Notes: generated by a model from the sequence alone, not told the origin. A stretch of 11,774 nt of DNA from Pseudomonas sp. (GCA_003525045.1 DQGF01000493.1:4607-16380); one strand, 5' to 3'. Counted from the stretch's first letter, positions 1-7,044 are shown. Numbers and translations: made by a program.

Positions 1-29
1 TAAGCGAGACGGTGCTGTGGCAGGATTGA
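1..29 (+). CDS. Possible last codons of an upstream gene (partial)
   Basis: Frame 3 reads Ser-Glu-Thr-Val-Leu-Trp-Gln-Asp and then a TGA at 27-29, which lies 33 bases before the thioesterase start. This could be the C-terminus of a gene in the same transcription unit. From memory, relatives of the next gene in Pseudomonas often follow an AMP-binding acyl-CoA synthetase. Only eight residues are visible, so neither the coding status nor the family can be shown from this window. Confidence 0.3.
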
Positions 30-62
30 GCCGCGCATAAATCCAACAAAGGAAAATCTGCA

Positions 63-506
63 ATGAGTCTGTGGCGTACCACTCCCAACATCGAGCAGTT
101 GAATGCAATCCAGAAAAACACCATTGGCGAAGTGCTGGATATCCGCTTCGAAGACTTCGATGAAGCGTCCCTGACTGCCAGCATGGTCATCGACCACCGC
201 ACTCACCAGCCTTACGGCCTGTTGCATGGCGGCGCCTCGGTGGTGCTGGCCGAAACCGTCGGCTCCATGGCCAGTTACCTGTGCATCGACGCCAGCAAGT
301 TTTATTGCGTGGGCCTGGAAATCAATGCCAACCATTTGCGTGGCCTGCGCAGTGGACGGGTCACAGCGGTGGCCAGGGCGATTCACATTGGACGTACGAC
401 CCATGTCTGGGACATTCGCCTGAGCAGTGACGAGGGTAAGGCCAGTTGTGTGTCGCGGTTGACCATGGCGGTTGTGCCGTTGGGTGAGAATCCGCCAACG
501 CGTTGA
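63..506 (+). CDS. Hotdog-fold acyl-CoA thioesterase (PaaI family, YdiI/EntH type)
   Basis: This 147-residue protein is the usual length for a single hotdog-fold thioesterase, which hydrolyses acyl- or aroyl-CoA to the free acid and CoA in the cytoplasm. The PaaI-family signature around the central helix is present: Gln49, then His55-Gly56-Gly57, then Glu64 in the stretch VVLAE. These fall one residue after Gln48, His54 and catalytic Glu63 of E. coli YdiI as I remember that protein. The later segment VGLEINANH (83-91) also matches YdiI and EntH closely. YdiI (MenI) acts on 1,4-dihydroxy-2-naphthoyl-CoA, but pseudomonads generally rely on ubiquinone, so a broad or different acyl-CoA substrate is more likely. 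The ATG at 63 has an AAAGGA ribosome site at 48-53. A hairpin repeat lies downstream, so it may not be co-transcribed with the hydrolases. The family call is secure; the substrate is not known. Confidence 0.92.
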   Translation: MSLWRTTPNIEQLNAIQKNTIGEVLDIRFEDFDEASLTASMVIDHRTHQPYGLLHGGASVVLAETVGSMASYLCIDASKFYCVGLEINANHLRGLRSGRVTAVARAIHIGRTTHVWDIRLSSDEGKASCVSRLTMAVVPLGENPPTR

Positions 507-516
507 TTGATGGAAG

Positions 517-572
517 ATCAAAAGATCGCAGCCCGCGGCAGCTCCTACACCGCGTACTTGCGATCTTTTGAT
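517..572. repeat. REP-like hairpin repeat in the thioesterase-hydrolase gap
   Basis: A perfect 14-base inverted repeat (ATCAAAAGATCGCA at 517-530, complement at 559-572) encloses a second, inner pair CGCGG/CCGCG (534-538 and 550-554) with an 11-base loop. The AGATCGCAG...CAGCTCCTAC wording resembles short palindromic repeats I recall as scattered between genes in the P. fluorescens group. No T-run follows the stem directly, so it is not a classical terminator, though it could stabilise the 3' end of the thioesterase mRNA. Confidence 0.7.
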
Positions 573-614
573 ATTTGCGACATTTCCTACCACCATTGCT
601 GGCAGTTACGGTCA

Positions 615-643
615 TTGCTGTAGGACCTTGTCTTGCGGACAAT
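615..643 (+). promoter_or_regulatory. Candidate sigma-70 promoter for the hydrolase-GST-DUF4892 cluster
   Basis: TTGCTG at 615-620 and GACAAT at 638-643 are separated by exactly 17 bases. They match the -35 and -10 consensus at 3 of 6 and 4 of 6 positions. Transcription would begin near 650, giving a leader of about 26 bases before the ATG at 676. This is a consensus match only. Confidence 0.4.
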
Positions 644-675
644 CAACCCCTGTTCTCGCTCATGGATTTGCCGGT

Positions 676-1482
676 ATGTCGCAACAGATATTTTTCGCCC
701 ACGCCAACGGCTTTCCTTCGGGAACCTACGGCAAATTGTTCGCGGCGCTGGCGCCCGAGTATCAGGTGACGCATCTGGAGCAGCACGCCCACGACCCGCG
801 TTTCCCGGCGGACGACAACTGGCACAACCTGGTGGACGAGTTGATTTATCACCTCAAGCAGCAAGCGGAGCCGGTGTGGGGCGTCGGTCATTCCTTCGGT
901 GGTGTGTTGCACTTGCACGCGGCCTTGCGTTGTCCAGAGCTGTATCGCGGTGTGGTGATGCTCGATTCACCGGTGCTGACCCGTGCCGATCAATGGGTCA
1001 TTCGTGCCGCCAAGCGCTTCGGTTTCATCGACCGCTTGACCCCGGCCGGTCGCACCCTTGGACGGCGGGAAGAGTTCGCCGATCTGGAAGCTGCACGGTT
1101 GTATTTCGCCGGCAAAACCCTTTTTCGCAGCTTCGACCCGGAATGCTTTGACGCCTACCTGAAACACGGCTTGCACAAGGTCGGCGACAAGCTGCGACTG
1201 CGCTTTGATCCCGCCACGGAAATCAGCATTTACCGCGGCGTGCCCCACACCAGCCCCGGCCAGGCACGACAACTGAAAGTGCCGCTGGCGGTGGTTCGCG
1301 GGCACAAGAGCCGGGTGGTGATGCGTCATCACGCCAGTTCCGTCGGGCGCATGCCGCTGGGCGAGTCATTGACCCTGCCCGGCGGCCACATGTTCCCGCT
1401 GGAGCGTCCCCAGGATACGGCCATGCTGCTGAAGAATCTGTTCAGCCGCTGGGAAGGCCGCCGCCAGCAGGATTGCGCATGA
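676..1482 (+). CDS. Alpha/beta-fold hydrolase
   Basis: A 268-residue cytoplasmic alpha/beta hydrolase with no signal peptide. The family pattern is visible: an oxyanion-region motif FAHANGFPSG (7-16), the nucleophile elbow GHSFGG with Ser73, and a C-terminal GGHMFPLERP block with the presumed catalytic His238. The usual acid after strand 7 is not apparent, because the segment AVVRGHKSRVV (205-215) has no Asp or Glu. Asp97 in VVMLDSP, after strand 6, may serve instead. The frame stays open upstream to a TTG at 568, but that start lies inside the hairpin repeat and the intervening residues look non-coding, so the ATG at 676 is chosen. It has only a weak GGA ribosome site at 664-666. Its stop overlaps the next start as ATGA. 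An esterase or thioesterase role is plausible; the substrate is unknown. Confidence 0.85.
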   Translation: MSQQIFFAHANGFPSGTYGKLFAALAPEYQVTHLEQHAHDPRFPADDNWHNLVDELIYHLKQQAEPVWGVGHSFGGVLHLHAALRCPELYRGVVMLDSPVLTRADQWVIRAAKRFGFIDRLTPAGRTLGRREEFADLEAARLYFAGKTLFRSFDPECFDAYLKHGLHKVGDKLRLRFDPATEISIYRGVPHTSPGQARQLKVPLAVVRGHKSRVVMRHHASSVGRMPLGESLTLPGGHMFPLERPQDTAMLLKNLFSRWEGRRQQDCA

Positions 1483-2333
1483 GCCATGTCGTCGAAGAAG
1501 TTCGCCTGAGCCTGCCGCATATTGAATTGGCGGCGCATATGTTCGGACCGGAAGACGGTGTCCCGGTCATCGCCCTGCATGGCTGGCTGGACAACGCCAA
1601 CAGCTTTGCCCGGTTGGCACCGAAGCTCAAAGGGCTGCGCATCATCGCGCTGGACATGGCCGGTCATGGACATTCCGGGCACCGTCCGAACGGCGCCGGT
1701 TACGCCCTGTGGGATTATGCCCATGACGTGCTGCAAGTGGCCGAACAACTGGGCTGGAAACGCTTCGGGTTGCTGGGGCACTCGATGGGGGCGATTGTCT
1801 CTCTGGTGCTGGCCGGGTCGTTGCCGGAGCGGGTGACCCATCTGGCCTTGATCGACGGCATCATTCCTCCTACAGACAAAGGCGAAAATGCCGCCGAGCG
1901 CATGGGCATGGCCCTGCAGGCGCAGCTGGATCTGCGGGAGAAACGCAAACCGGTCTACAGAACCCTCGACCGCGCCATCGAAGCGCGCATGAAAGGCGTG
2001 GTGGCGGTCAGTCGCGAAGCGGCCGAGCTGTTGGCGCAACGGGGCCTGATGCCGGTACCGGGCGGTTACACATGGCGCACCGATAATCGCCTTACGCTGC
2101 CATCGCCGCTGCGTCTGACGACCGAACAGGCGATGGCCTTCGTCCAGCGGGTCGGTTGTCCTGCAAAGCTGGTGGTTGCGGCCGACGGCATGCTCGCCAA
2201 ACATCCCGAGTTGCTGGAACGTCTACCCTTTAGCCGTGAACAGCTGCCTGGCGGCCATCATTTACACCTGAATGACGAACCCGGCGCCGACCTTGTCGCA
2301 GACTGTTTCAATCGGTTCTTCACCGTTCCTTGA
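1479..2333 (+). CDS. Alpha/beta hydrolase, serine hydrolase-like (SERHL-like)
   Basis: A 284-residue soluble alpha/beta hydrolase with a complete apparent catalytic set. It has [11 protein letters not shown] (33-43) at the oxyanion region, nucleophile elbow GHSMG with Ser102, an acid candidate Asp236 in LVVAADG after strand 7, and His260 or His261 in LPGGHHLHL. The HGWLDNA and GGHHLHL wording is like the serine hydrolase-like (SERHL) branch. The ATG at 1479 shares ATGA with the preceding stop and has CAGGA at 1468-1472, which points to translational coupling with the first hydrolase. The two hydrolases are not obvious recent duplicates: the shared blocks are limited to fold motifs. The frame extends back to a TTG at 1473, but the ATG is better placed. 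No natural substrate can be read from sequence. Confidence 0.88.
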   Translation: MSHVVEEVRLSLPHIELAAHMFGPEDGVPVIALHGWLDNANSFARLAPKLKGLRIIALDMAGHGHSGHRPNGAGYALWDYAHDVLQVAEQLGWKRFGLLGHSMGAIVSLVLAGSLPERVTHLALIDGIIPPTDKGENAAERMGMALQAQLDLREKRKPVYRTLDRAIEARMKGVVAVSREAAELLAQRGLMPVPGGYTWRTDNRLTLPSPLRLTTEQAMAFVQRVGCPAKLVVAADGMLAKHPELLERLPFSREQLPGGHHLHLNDEPGADLVADCFNRFFTVP

Positions 2334-2383
2334 CTTGCGCCGGGCAACTGTCGAGGCTGGGCGGGTTGAAATGGGAGACAACC

Positions 2384-3043
2384 ATGATAGATCTCTACAC
2401 CGCTGCGACCCCGAATGGCCACAAGGTCTCTATCGTGCTCGAGGAACTCGGCTTGCCCTACACGGTGCACGCCTTGAGTTTCGACAAGAAGGAACAGAAA
2501 TCCGAGGACTTCCTCAAGATCAATCCCAATGGCCGGATTCCAGCCATTGTCGACCGCGCCAACGACGATTTTGCCGTGTTCGAATCCGGTGCCATCCTGG
2601 TTTATCTCGCTGAACTGAGCGGCAAGCTGCTGCCCAAGGACCCGAAGGGGCGCTCGGTGGTCCTGCAGTGGCTGATGTTCCAGATGGGCGGAATCGGCCC
2701 GATGCAGGGTCAGGCCAATGTGTTCTTCCGTTATTTCCCGGAAAAACTCCAGGGCGCCATCGACCGTTACCAGCATGAAACCCGTCGCCTCTATGAAGTG
2801 CTCGACACGCGTCTGCAAAATGTAGAGTTTCTGGCGGGCGAGTACAGCATTGCCGATATTGCGACCTTTCCATGGGTTCGTGGTCACGAGTGGTCCGGTG
2901 TCGAAGTGGAAGGCTTGTCCGCCTTGCAGCGCTGGATGGCGACCATGGAGGCGCGTCCGGCAGTACAGCGTGGTCTGCTGGTGCCCGAACGCATCGATGA
3001 TGCCAGCGTTATCAAAGGTGCCCAGGCCATGCTGATCCGATGA
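2384..3043 (+). CDS. yfcG: Nu-class glutathione S-transferase, YfcG-like disulfide reductase
   Basis: A 219-residue cytosolic GST with a thioredoxin-fold N-terminal half and a helical C-terminal half. The start [14 protein letters not shown] matches E. coli YfcG closely, including Thr9 and Asn11, the residues that replace Tyr, Ser or Cys in nu-class (Ure2p-like) enzymes. Ile52-Pro53 is the cis-proline turn, Glu67-Ser68 binds the gamma-glutamyl part of glutathione, and [11 protein letters not shown] (154-164) is the C-terminal N-capping box. The protein contains no cysteine, which fits nu-class enzymes that bind two glutathiones and show GSH-dependent disulfide reductase activity. The ATG at 2384 is preceded by GGGAGA at 2373-2378. 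It lies 50 bases after the second hydrolase with no terminator between them, and it overlaps the next gene by 4 bases. Class assignment is strong; the physiological substrate is open. Confidence 0.88.
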   Translation: MIDLYTAATPNGHKVSIVLEELGLPYTVHALSFDKKEQKSEDFLKINPNGRIPAIVDRANDDFAVFESGAILVYLAELSGKLLPKDPKGRSVVLQWLMFQMGGIGPMQGQANVFFRYFPEKLQGAIDRYQHETRRLYEVLDTRLQNVEFLAGEYSIADIATFPWVRGHEWSGVEVEGLSALQRWMATMEARPAVQRGLLVPERIDDASVIKGAQAMLIR

Positions 3044-3858
3044 GCCTGACCATGCGTTCACTCAGTCTGCTGGCGCTATGCTGTTTCAGTCCTCTGTCGT
3101 TTGCCGCCGATGTCCCGGGCAGCCAGGACCTGCCCATCGTGCCGCGCGTTACCGATGCGCAGATCGTCGACTATCGCCCGGCCGCCGAGCTCGAGCGGAT
3201 CTACCCGCTGGGCTCGATCCGCAAGATCAGCGGCCAGCTGCGCTTCGAGGGTCAGGTCAGCGCTCGTGGCACCACGACCTCGGTCACCTACGAGCTGCCA
3301 CCGGAGCACTCGTCAATCGACGCCTTTACGGCAGCCCGCGAAGCCCTGCAGAAGCAGGATGCCGAGTTGCTGTTCTGGTGCCAGGCCCGAGATTGCGGGG
3401 AAAGCAGCCTGTGGGCCAACGATGTCTTCGGCAATGCCAAGCTCTATGGCGCCGACGATCAGCAAGCGTATCTGCTGTTGCGTCTGGCGGCACCCCGGGA
3501 CAACACGCTGGTGGCGCTTTACAGCATCACGCGCGGTAATCGCAAAGCCTATCTGCACGTGGAACAATTCGACGCCGCGGCACCGCTGGGCAATGTGCTG
3601 CCCACTTCCGCGACCTTGTTGCGGGAACTCAAAAGCATCGGTGAGCTCGATTTCCCCAAACTGACCGGCGACCCTGACGAGACCTGGCTGCGCTTGATCT
3701 CCCGGGGTTTGAATCTGGACACCACCTTGCGGGTCAGCGTTTCCGGGCCGAAGGCCGAAGCCTGGCGTCAGGCGCTGATCGGGCAGGGTGTGCGTGCGGC
3801 CAGAATGGAAGCCGGCAGCGTTGAAGGCGCCGGCTTGCACCTAGAGCTGTTGCGATAA
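3040..3858 (+). CDS. Exported DUF4892 family protein
   Basis: A 272-residue protein with an N-terminal signal peptide: a short hydrophobic run (about 7-19) and a likely cleavage after SFA or SFAA, at residues 22-23. The mature part begins DVPGSQDLP and is soluble, so a periplasmic location is inferred. C14 follows Leu-Ala-Leu, which is not a proper lipobox, so I do not call it a lipoprotein. Two cysteines at 114 and 119 (WCQARDCG), followed by [16 protein letters not shown], form the most distinctive block. They could make a disulfide. I recognise the whole as the DUF4892 family common in pseudomonads, whose function is unknown to me. The start ATG at 3040 overlaps the GST stop as ATGA, which implies coupled translation; a second ATG at 3052 is possible. 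A terminator follows directly. Confidence 0.8.
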   Translation: MSLTMRSLSLLALCCFSPLSFAADVPGSQDLPIVPRVTDAQIVDYRPAAELERIYPLGSIRKISGQLRFEGQVSARGTTTSVTYELPPEHSSIDAFTAAREALQKQDAELLFWCQARDCGESSLWANDVFGNAKLYGADDQQAYLLLRLAAPRDNTLVALYSITRGNRKAYLHVEQFDAAAPLGNVLPTSATLLRELKSIGELDFPKLTGDPDETWLRLISRGLNLDTTLRVSVSGPKAEAWRQALIGQGVRAARMEAGSVEGAGLHLELLR

Positions 3859-3864
3859 GCTATA

Positions 3865-3897
3865 TCGGTGAACGCGCTCGCGTGTTCACCGACTTTT
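3865..3897 (+). terminator. Rho-independent terminator after the DUF4892 gene
   Basis: A 9-bp perfect stem (TCGGTGAAC at 3865-3873 with GTTCACCGA at 3884-3892) with a 10-base loop is followed by C and TTTT at 3894-3897. A second run of six T lies at 3910-3915. It begins 7 bases after the stop codon, so it most likely ends the hydrolase-GST-DUF4892 transcript and separates it from the permease gene. Confidence 0.72.
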
Positions 3898-3925
3898 CTG
3901 CTGACTGACTTTTTTCGAGACTTGG

Positions 3926-4981
3926 ATGATCAATAACGATCGGCTGTTGGTGCAGATCCTGCTCCTGGTGCTGTTTGGCGCAAGCTTGTGGGTAATGGCG
4001 CCGTTCTGGTCCGCGTTGTTCTGGGGCGCGGTGCTGGCCTTCGCCAGCTGGCCGCTGATGCGTCTGCTGACCCGTTGGCTCAACGGTCGCGAATCCCTGG
4101 CGGCGGCGCTATTGACCATGGGTTGGATGGTGCTGGTGGCGGCGCCGCTGGTGTGGTTGGGGTTCAACCTGGCGGACCATGTGCGCGATGCCACGGCGTT
4201 CATCAAGGATGTGCAGGTCGATGGTTTGCCTGAAGCACCGACCTGGCTGGGGAGTATTCCCTTGGTGGGGGAGCGGCTGGTGGTGATCTGGAACAGCATC
4301 GATCAGCAGGGCGCGGCGATGATGCTGGCGATCAAACCTTATCTGGGTCAGGTCGGTAACTGGTTGTTGGCGCGCAGCGCGCAGATTGGCGGCGGGATTC
4401 TCGAACTGACGTTGAGCATTGTCTTTGTGTTCTTTTTCTACCGGGACGGGCCGCGGTTGGCGGCGTTTATTCACGGACTGCTGCAGCGGTTGATCGGTGA
4501 TCGAGCCGGCTATTACATCGAGTTGGTGGCGGGAACGGTACAACGGGTGGTGAACGGCGTGATCGGGACGGCGGCGGCTCAGGCGGTGCTGGCATTGATC
4601 GGCTTCCTGATTGCCGGTGTGCCAGGGGCGCTGGTGCTGGGGATCGTGACGTTTTTGCTGAGCCTGATTCCGATGGGGCCACCGCTGGTGTGGATTCCGG
4701 CCACGGCCTGGCTGGCCTGGAAGGGCGAGTACGGGATGGCGGTGTTCCTCGGGATTTGGGGGATGTTCATCATCAGCGGGGTCGACAACGTGCTCAAGCC
4801 TTACCTGATCAGTCGGGGCGGGAATTTGCCCTTGGTGATTGTGCTGTTGGGTGTATTCGGCGGACTGATTGCTTTCGGGTTCATTGGTCTGTTTATTGGC
4901 CCGACCTTGTTGGCCGTGGCCTACAGCCTGCTGACCGACTGGAGCAAGAGTCAGGCCCGGGTTGAAGATCGCCGGCCCTGA
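3926..4981 (+). CDS. AI-2E family transporter (YdiK-like permease)
   Basis: A 351-residue inner-membrane protein of the AI-2E/PerM family, within the usual length of about 340-380. Hydrophobic segments lie near residues 8-26, 29-49, 60-80, 155-172, 212-232, 236-262, 270-285 and 300-334. A hydrophilic stretch of about 70 residues (82-150) separates the first three from the rest, as is usual in the family. The conserved C-terminal block is clear: DNVLKPYLIS (287-296), LPLVIVLLGVFGGL (301-314), FGFIGLFIGPTLLA (317-330). The overall layout matches E. coli YdiK better than PerM. Family members are linked to autoinducer-2 export (TqsA) or to cation/proton exchange, so the name does not prove an AI-2 role. 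The ATG at 3926 has GAGA at 3917-3920. It sits alone between a terminator and the pyrF promoter region. Confidence 0.88.
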   Translation: MINNDRLLVQILLLVLFGASLWVMAPFWSALFWGAVLAFASWPLMRLLTRWLNGRESLAAALLTMGWMVLVAAPLVWLGFNLADHVRDATAFIKDVQVDGLPEAPTWLGSIPLVGERLVVIWNSIDQQGAAMMLAIKPYLGQVGNWLLARSAQIGGGILELTLSIVFVFFFYRDGPRLAAFIHGLLQRLIGDRAGYYIELVAGTVQRVVNGVIGTAAAQAVLALIGFLIAGVPGALVLGIVTFLLSLIPMGPPLVWIPATAWLAWKGEYGMAVFLGIWGMFIISGVDNVLKPYLISRGGNLPLVIVLLGVFGGLIAFGFIGLFIGPTLLAVAYSLLTDWSKSQARVEDRRP

Positions 4982-5008
4982 GTGGATGTGATTTCAGGAT
5001 AGCCCTCA

Positions 5009-5049
5009 ATCTGATGTGGGAGCGGCGGTGCGGCGATCCCACATTAGAT
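5009..5049. repeat. Stem-loop downstream of the AI-2E transporter gene, REP-like remnant
   Basis: ATCTGATGTGGGA (5009-5021) pairs with the complementary 5037-5049 over 13 positions with one G-T wobble, leaving a 15-base GC-rich loop. The TGTGGGAGCGG wording on the left arm resembles the start of common P. fluorescens REP elements, but the matching core is incomplete. There is no T-run after it, so termination would have to be Rho-dependent. It starts 28 bases after the permease stop codon. Confidence 0.55.
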
Positions 5050-5187
5050 AGGCGTGTGACTCAGGTGCGGTGTTGTGGGCGTGTCAGGTGTGTATCGAAC
5101 TCGACACAATGGGCGCAGGGTCTAGGCTTGCTGGAGCCGCCTCGACGATTTACCGATCATCGGGTCCCGCAGCGCCGCTGGTTCCGC

Positions 5188-5193
5188 TACAAT
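5188..5193 (+). promoter_or_regulatory. Candidate -10 box for pyrF
   Basis: TACAAT (5 of 6 consensus matches) lies 34 bases before the pyrF ATG and is followed at once by GCGCGCC. No good -35 is visible at 16-18 bases upstream. The rest of the 246-base gap between the permease and pyrF holds only the stem-loop at 5009-5049 and no open frame I would call a gene. Confidence 0.45.
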
Positions 5194-5227
5194 GCGCGCC
5201 GATTTCGACCTGCCTGAGAGCCCACTC

Positions 5228-5926
5228 ATGTCCGCCTGCCAGACTCCTATCATCGTCGCCCTGGATTTCCCCACCCGTGACGCCGCACTGAAGCTGGCCG
5301 ATCAGTTGGACCCGAAGCTGTGCCGGGTCAAAGTCGGTAAAGAACTTTTTACCAGCTGCGCTTCGGAAATCGTCGGCACCTTGCGCGACAAGGGTTTCGA
5401 AGTGTTCCTGGACCTCAAGTTCCACGACATCCCAAACACCACCGCCATGGCCGTCAAGGCGGCTGCGGAAATGGGCGTGTGGATGGTCAATGTGCACTGT
5501 TCCGGCGGTCTGCGCATGATGGCCGCCTGCCGCGAAGTGCTCGACCAGCGCACCGGCCCGAAACCGCTGTTGATCGGCGTGACCGTGCTGACCAGCATGG
5601 AGCGTGAGGATCTGGCGGGTATCGGTCTGGACATTGAGCCGCAGGAGCAGGTGCTGCGTCTGGCAGCACTGGCGGAAAAAGCCGGGATGGACGGTCTGGT
5701 CTGCTCGGCCCTGGAAGCCCGGGCCCTGAAATCGGCTCACCCGTCGCTGCAACTGGTGACCCCGGGGATTCGTCCGGCGGGCAGCGCCCAGGACGATCAG
5801 CGCCGCATTCTGACTCCGCGCCAGGCGCTGGATGCCGGTTCCGACTATCTGGTGATCGGCCGTCCGATCAGCCAGGCGGCGGATCCGGCCAAGGCATTGG
5901 CGGCTGTGGTTGCAGAGTTGGCTTAA
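5228..5926 (+). CDS. pyrF: Orotidine 5'-phosphate decarboxylase
   Basis: PyrF converts orotidine 5'-phosphate to UMP and CO2, the last step of de novo pyrimidine synthesis in the cytoplasm. The 232-residue protein is a normal-length TIM barrel with all the active-site parts: Asp13 in IVALDFP, Lys35 in RVKVGKEL, the catalytic array Asp62-Lys64-Asp67 in [11 protein letters not shown], and the phosphate-binding [14 protein letters not shown] (180-193) with Arg212 in IGRP. It closely matches the P. aeruginosa protein as I remember it. The frame extends upstream to an ATG at 5192, but that ATG overlaps the -10 box, and Pseudomonas PyrF proteins begin MSACQTPI. The ATG at 5228 with GAGAG at 5216-5220 is therefore chosen. 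The gene is monocistronic by its surroundings and converges on the CurA-like gene. Confidence 0.97.
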   Translation: MSACQTPIIVALDFPTRDAALKLADQLDPKLCRVKVGKELFTSCASEIVGTLRDKGFEVFLDLKFHDIPNTTAMAVKAAAEMGVWMVNVHCSGGLRMMAACREVLDQRTGPKPLLIGVTVLTSMEREDLAGIGLDIEPQEQVLRLAALAEKAGMDGLVCSALEARALKSAHPSLQLVTPGIRPAGSAQDDQRRILTPRQALDAGSDYLVIGRPISQAADPAKALAAVVAELA

Positions 5927-5944
5927 GCGGCGCCTGCTAAACCA

Positions 5945-6035
5945 TTCGCGGGCACGCCTCGCTCCTACAGGTCATGTGTCGTGACCATGTCATGCGACCG
6001 ACACATGACCTGTAGGAGCGAGGCTTGCCCGCGAA
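5945..6035. repeat. REPIN: inverted pair of REP sequences between convergent genes
   Basis: Arms 5945-5981 and 5999-6035 are reverse complements over 36 of 37 positions (only C5955 and T6025 do not pair), with a 17-base loop. The right arm contains TGTAGGAGCGAGGCTTGCCC (6011-6030), a REP core typical of the P. fluorescens group. In the established model, such inverted pairs are non-autonomous elements mobilised by RAYT transposases; none is encoded here. It starts 19 bases after the pyrF stop and ends 4 bases before the stop codon of the CurA-like gene, so its RNA hairpin would lie at the 3' end of both transcripts and may protect or terminate them. Confidence 0.88.
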
Positions 6036-6039
6036 GCTT

Positions 6040-7044
6040 TTAAATCTTCAACACCAACTTCCCGAAATTCTCCCCGCTGAACAATTTCGTCAGCGTCTCC
6101 GGGAACGTCTCGAGTCCTTCGACGATGTCTTCCTTGCTCTTGAGCTGCCCCTTGGCCATCCACCCGGCCATTTCCTGTCCGGCAGCGGCGAACTGTGCGG
6201 CGTAATCCATCACCACGAAACCTTCCATCCGCGCCCGGTTAACCAGCAGCGACAGGTAGTTGGCCGGGCCTTTGACCGCTTCCTTGTTGTTGTACTGGCT
6301 GATGGCACCGCAAATCACCACCCGTGCCTTAAAGTTCAGGCGGCTCAGCACTGCGTCAAGGATATCGCCGCCGACGTTATCAAAGTAGACATCGACGCCT
6401 TTCGGGCATTCGCGCTTGAGCCCGGCGTGGACGTCTTCGTTCTTGTAATCGATGGCACCGTCAAAACCCAGTTCGTCGATCAGGAACTGGCACTTGTCGG
6501 CACCGCCCGCGATGCCGACGACGCGGCAACCTTTGAGCTTGGCGATCTGCCCGGCAATGCTGCCCACTGCGCCGGCCGCACCCGAGAGCACCACGGTGTC
6601 ACCGGCCTTGGGCGCACCGACCTCGAGCAGGGCGAAATAGGCGGTCATCCCGGTCATGCCCAGCGCCGACAGGTAACGCGGCAGTGGTGCCAGTTTCGGA
6701 TCGACTTTGTAGAAACCACGGGGTTCGCCGAGGAAATAATCCTGCACGCCCAGGGCACCGTTGACGTAATCCCCGACCGCAAACCCCGGATTGTTCGAGG
6801 CAATGACTTTGCCTACACCCAATGCACGCATCACTTCGCCGATGCCGACTGGCGGAATATAGGACTTGCCTTCGTTCATCCAGCCTCGCATGGCCGGGTC
6901 CAGGGACAGGTATTCGTTTTTGACCAGAATCTGACCCGCGGCCGGTTCGCCGACCGGTACTTCCTGATAGGTAAAGGTCTCGCGGGTTGCCGCGCCCACC
7001 GGACGTTTGGCGAGCAGGAACTGGCGATTGGTCTGGGTAGTCAT
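6040..7044 (-). CDS. NADP-dependent oxidoreductase, CurA/alkenal reductase type (MDR family)
   Basis: A 334-residue zinc-free medium-chain reductase that uses NADPH to reduce the C=C bond of alpha,beta-unsaturated aldehydes or ketones. E. coli CurA and the leukotriene B4 12-hydroxydehydrogenase group belong here. Visible blocks are LSLDPAMRGWM (46-56), SYIPPVGIGEVM (61-72), the Rossmann loop SGAAGAVGS (154-162), GIAGGADKC with Lys184 (177-185) for the 2'-phosphate of NADP, YFDNVGG (220-226) and the terminal NFGKLVLKI. The Cys and His zinc ligands of true alcohol dehydrogenases are not evident. The frame could start at a GTG at 7053, but the ATG at 7044 gives an N-terminus (MTTQTNRQFLLAKRP) aligned with CurA. 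It is divergent from the SDR gene and convergent with pyrF. Detoxification of reactive carbonyls is a likely role; the native substrate is not shown. Confidence 0.9.
   Translation of the reverse strand: MTTQTNRQFLLAKRPVGAATRETFTYQEVPVGEPAAGQILVKNEYLSLDPAMRGWMNEGKSYIPPVGIGEVMRALGVGKVIASNNPGFAVGDYVNGALGVQDYFLGEPRGFYKVDPKLAPLPRYLSALGMTGMTAYFALLEVGAPKAGDTVVLSGAAGAVGSIAGQIAKLKGCRVVGIAGGADKCQFLIDELGFDGAIDYKNEDVHAGLKRECPKGVDVYFDNVGGDILDAVLSRLNFKARVVICGAISQYNNKEAVKGPANYLSLLVNRARMEGFVVMDYAAQFAAAGQEMAGWMAKGQLKSKEDIVEGLETFPETLTKLFSGENFGKLVLKI

Noticed and set aside
568..675. TTG start at 568 giving a 36-residue N-terminal extension to the first hydrolase
   Set aside because: It begins within the hairpin repeat and overlaps a candidate promoter, and the added residues (two adjacent Cys, no motif) do not fit the family.
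1329..3061. Two long minus-strand frames (1329-2204 and 2258-3061) opposite the second hydrolase and the GST
   Set aside because: Both lie opposite genes with clear motifs, have no ribosome site of note, and their proteins look like reverse-frame composition.
3073..3084. Lipoprotein signal in the DUF4892 protein (Cys14 or Cys15)
   Set aside because: The residues before the cysteines (Leu-Ala-Leu-Cys, then Cys-Cys) do not fit a lipobox, and a normal Ala-X-Ala-like cleavage site follows at 22-23.
5192..5227. Upstream ATG at 5192 for pyrF
   Set aside because: It overlaps the -10 box, and known Pseudomonas PyrF proteins begin at the MSACQTPI methionine.
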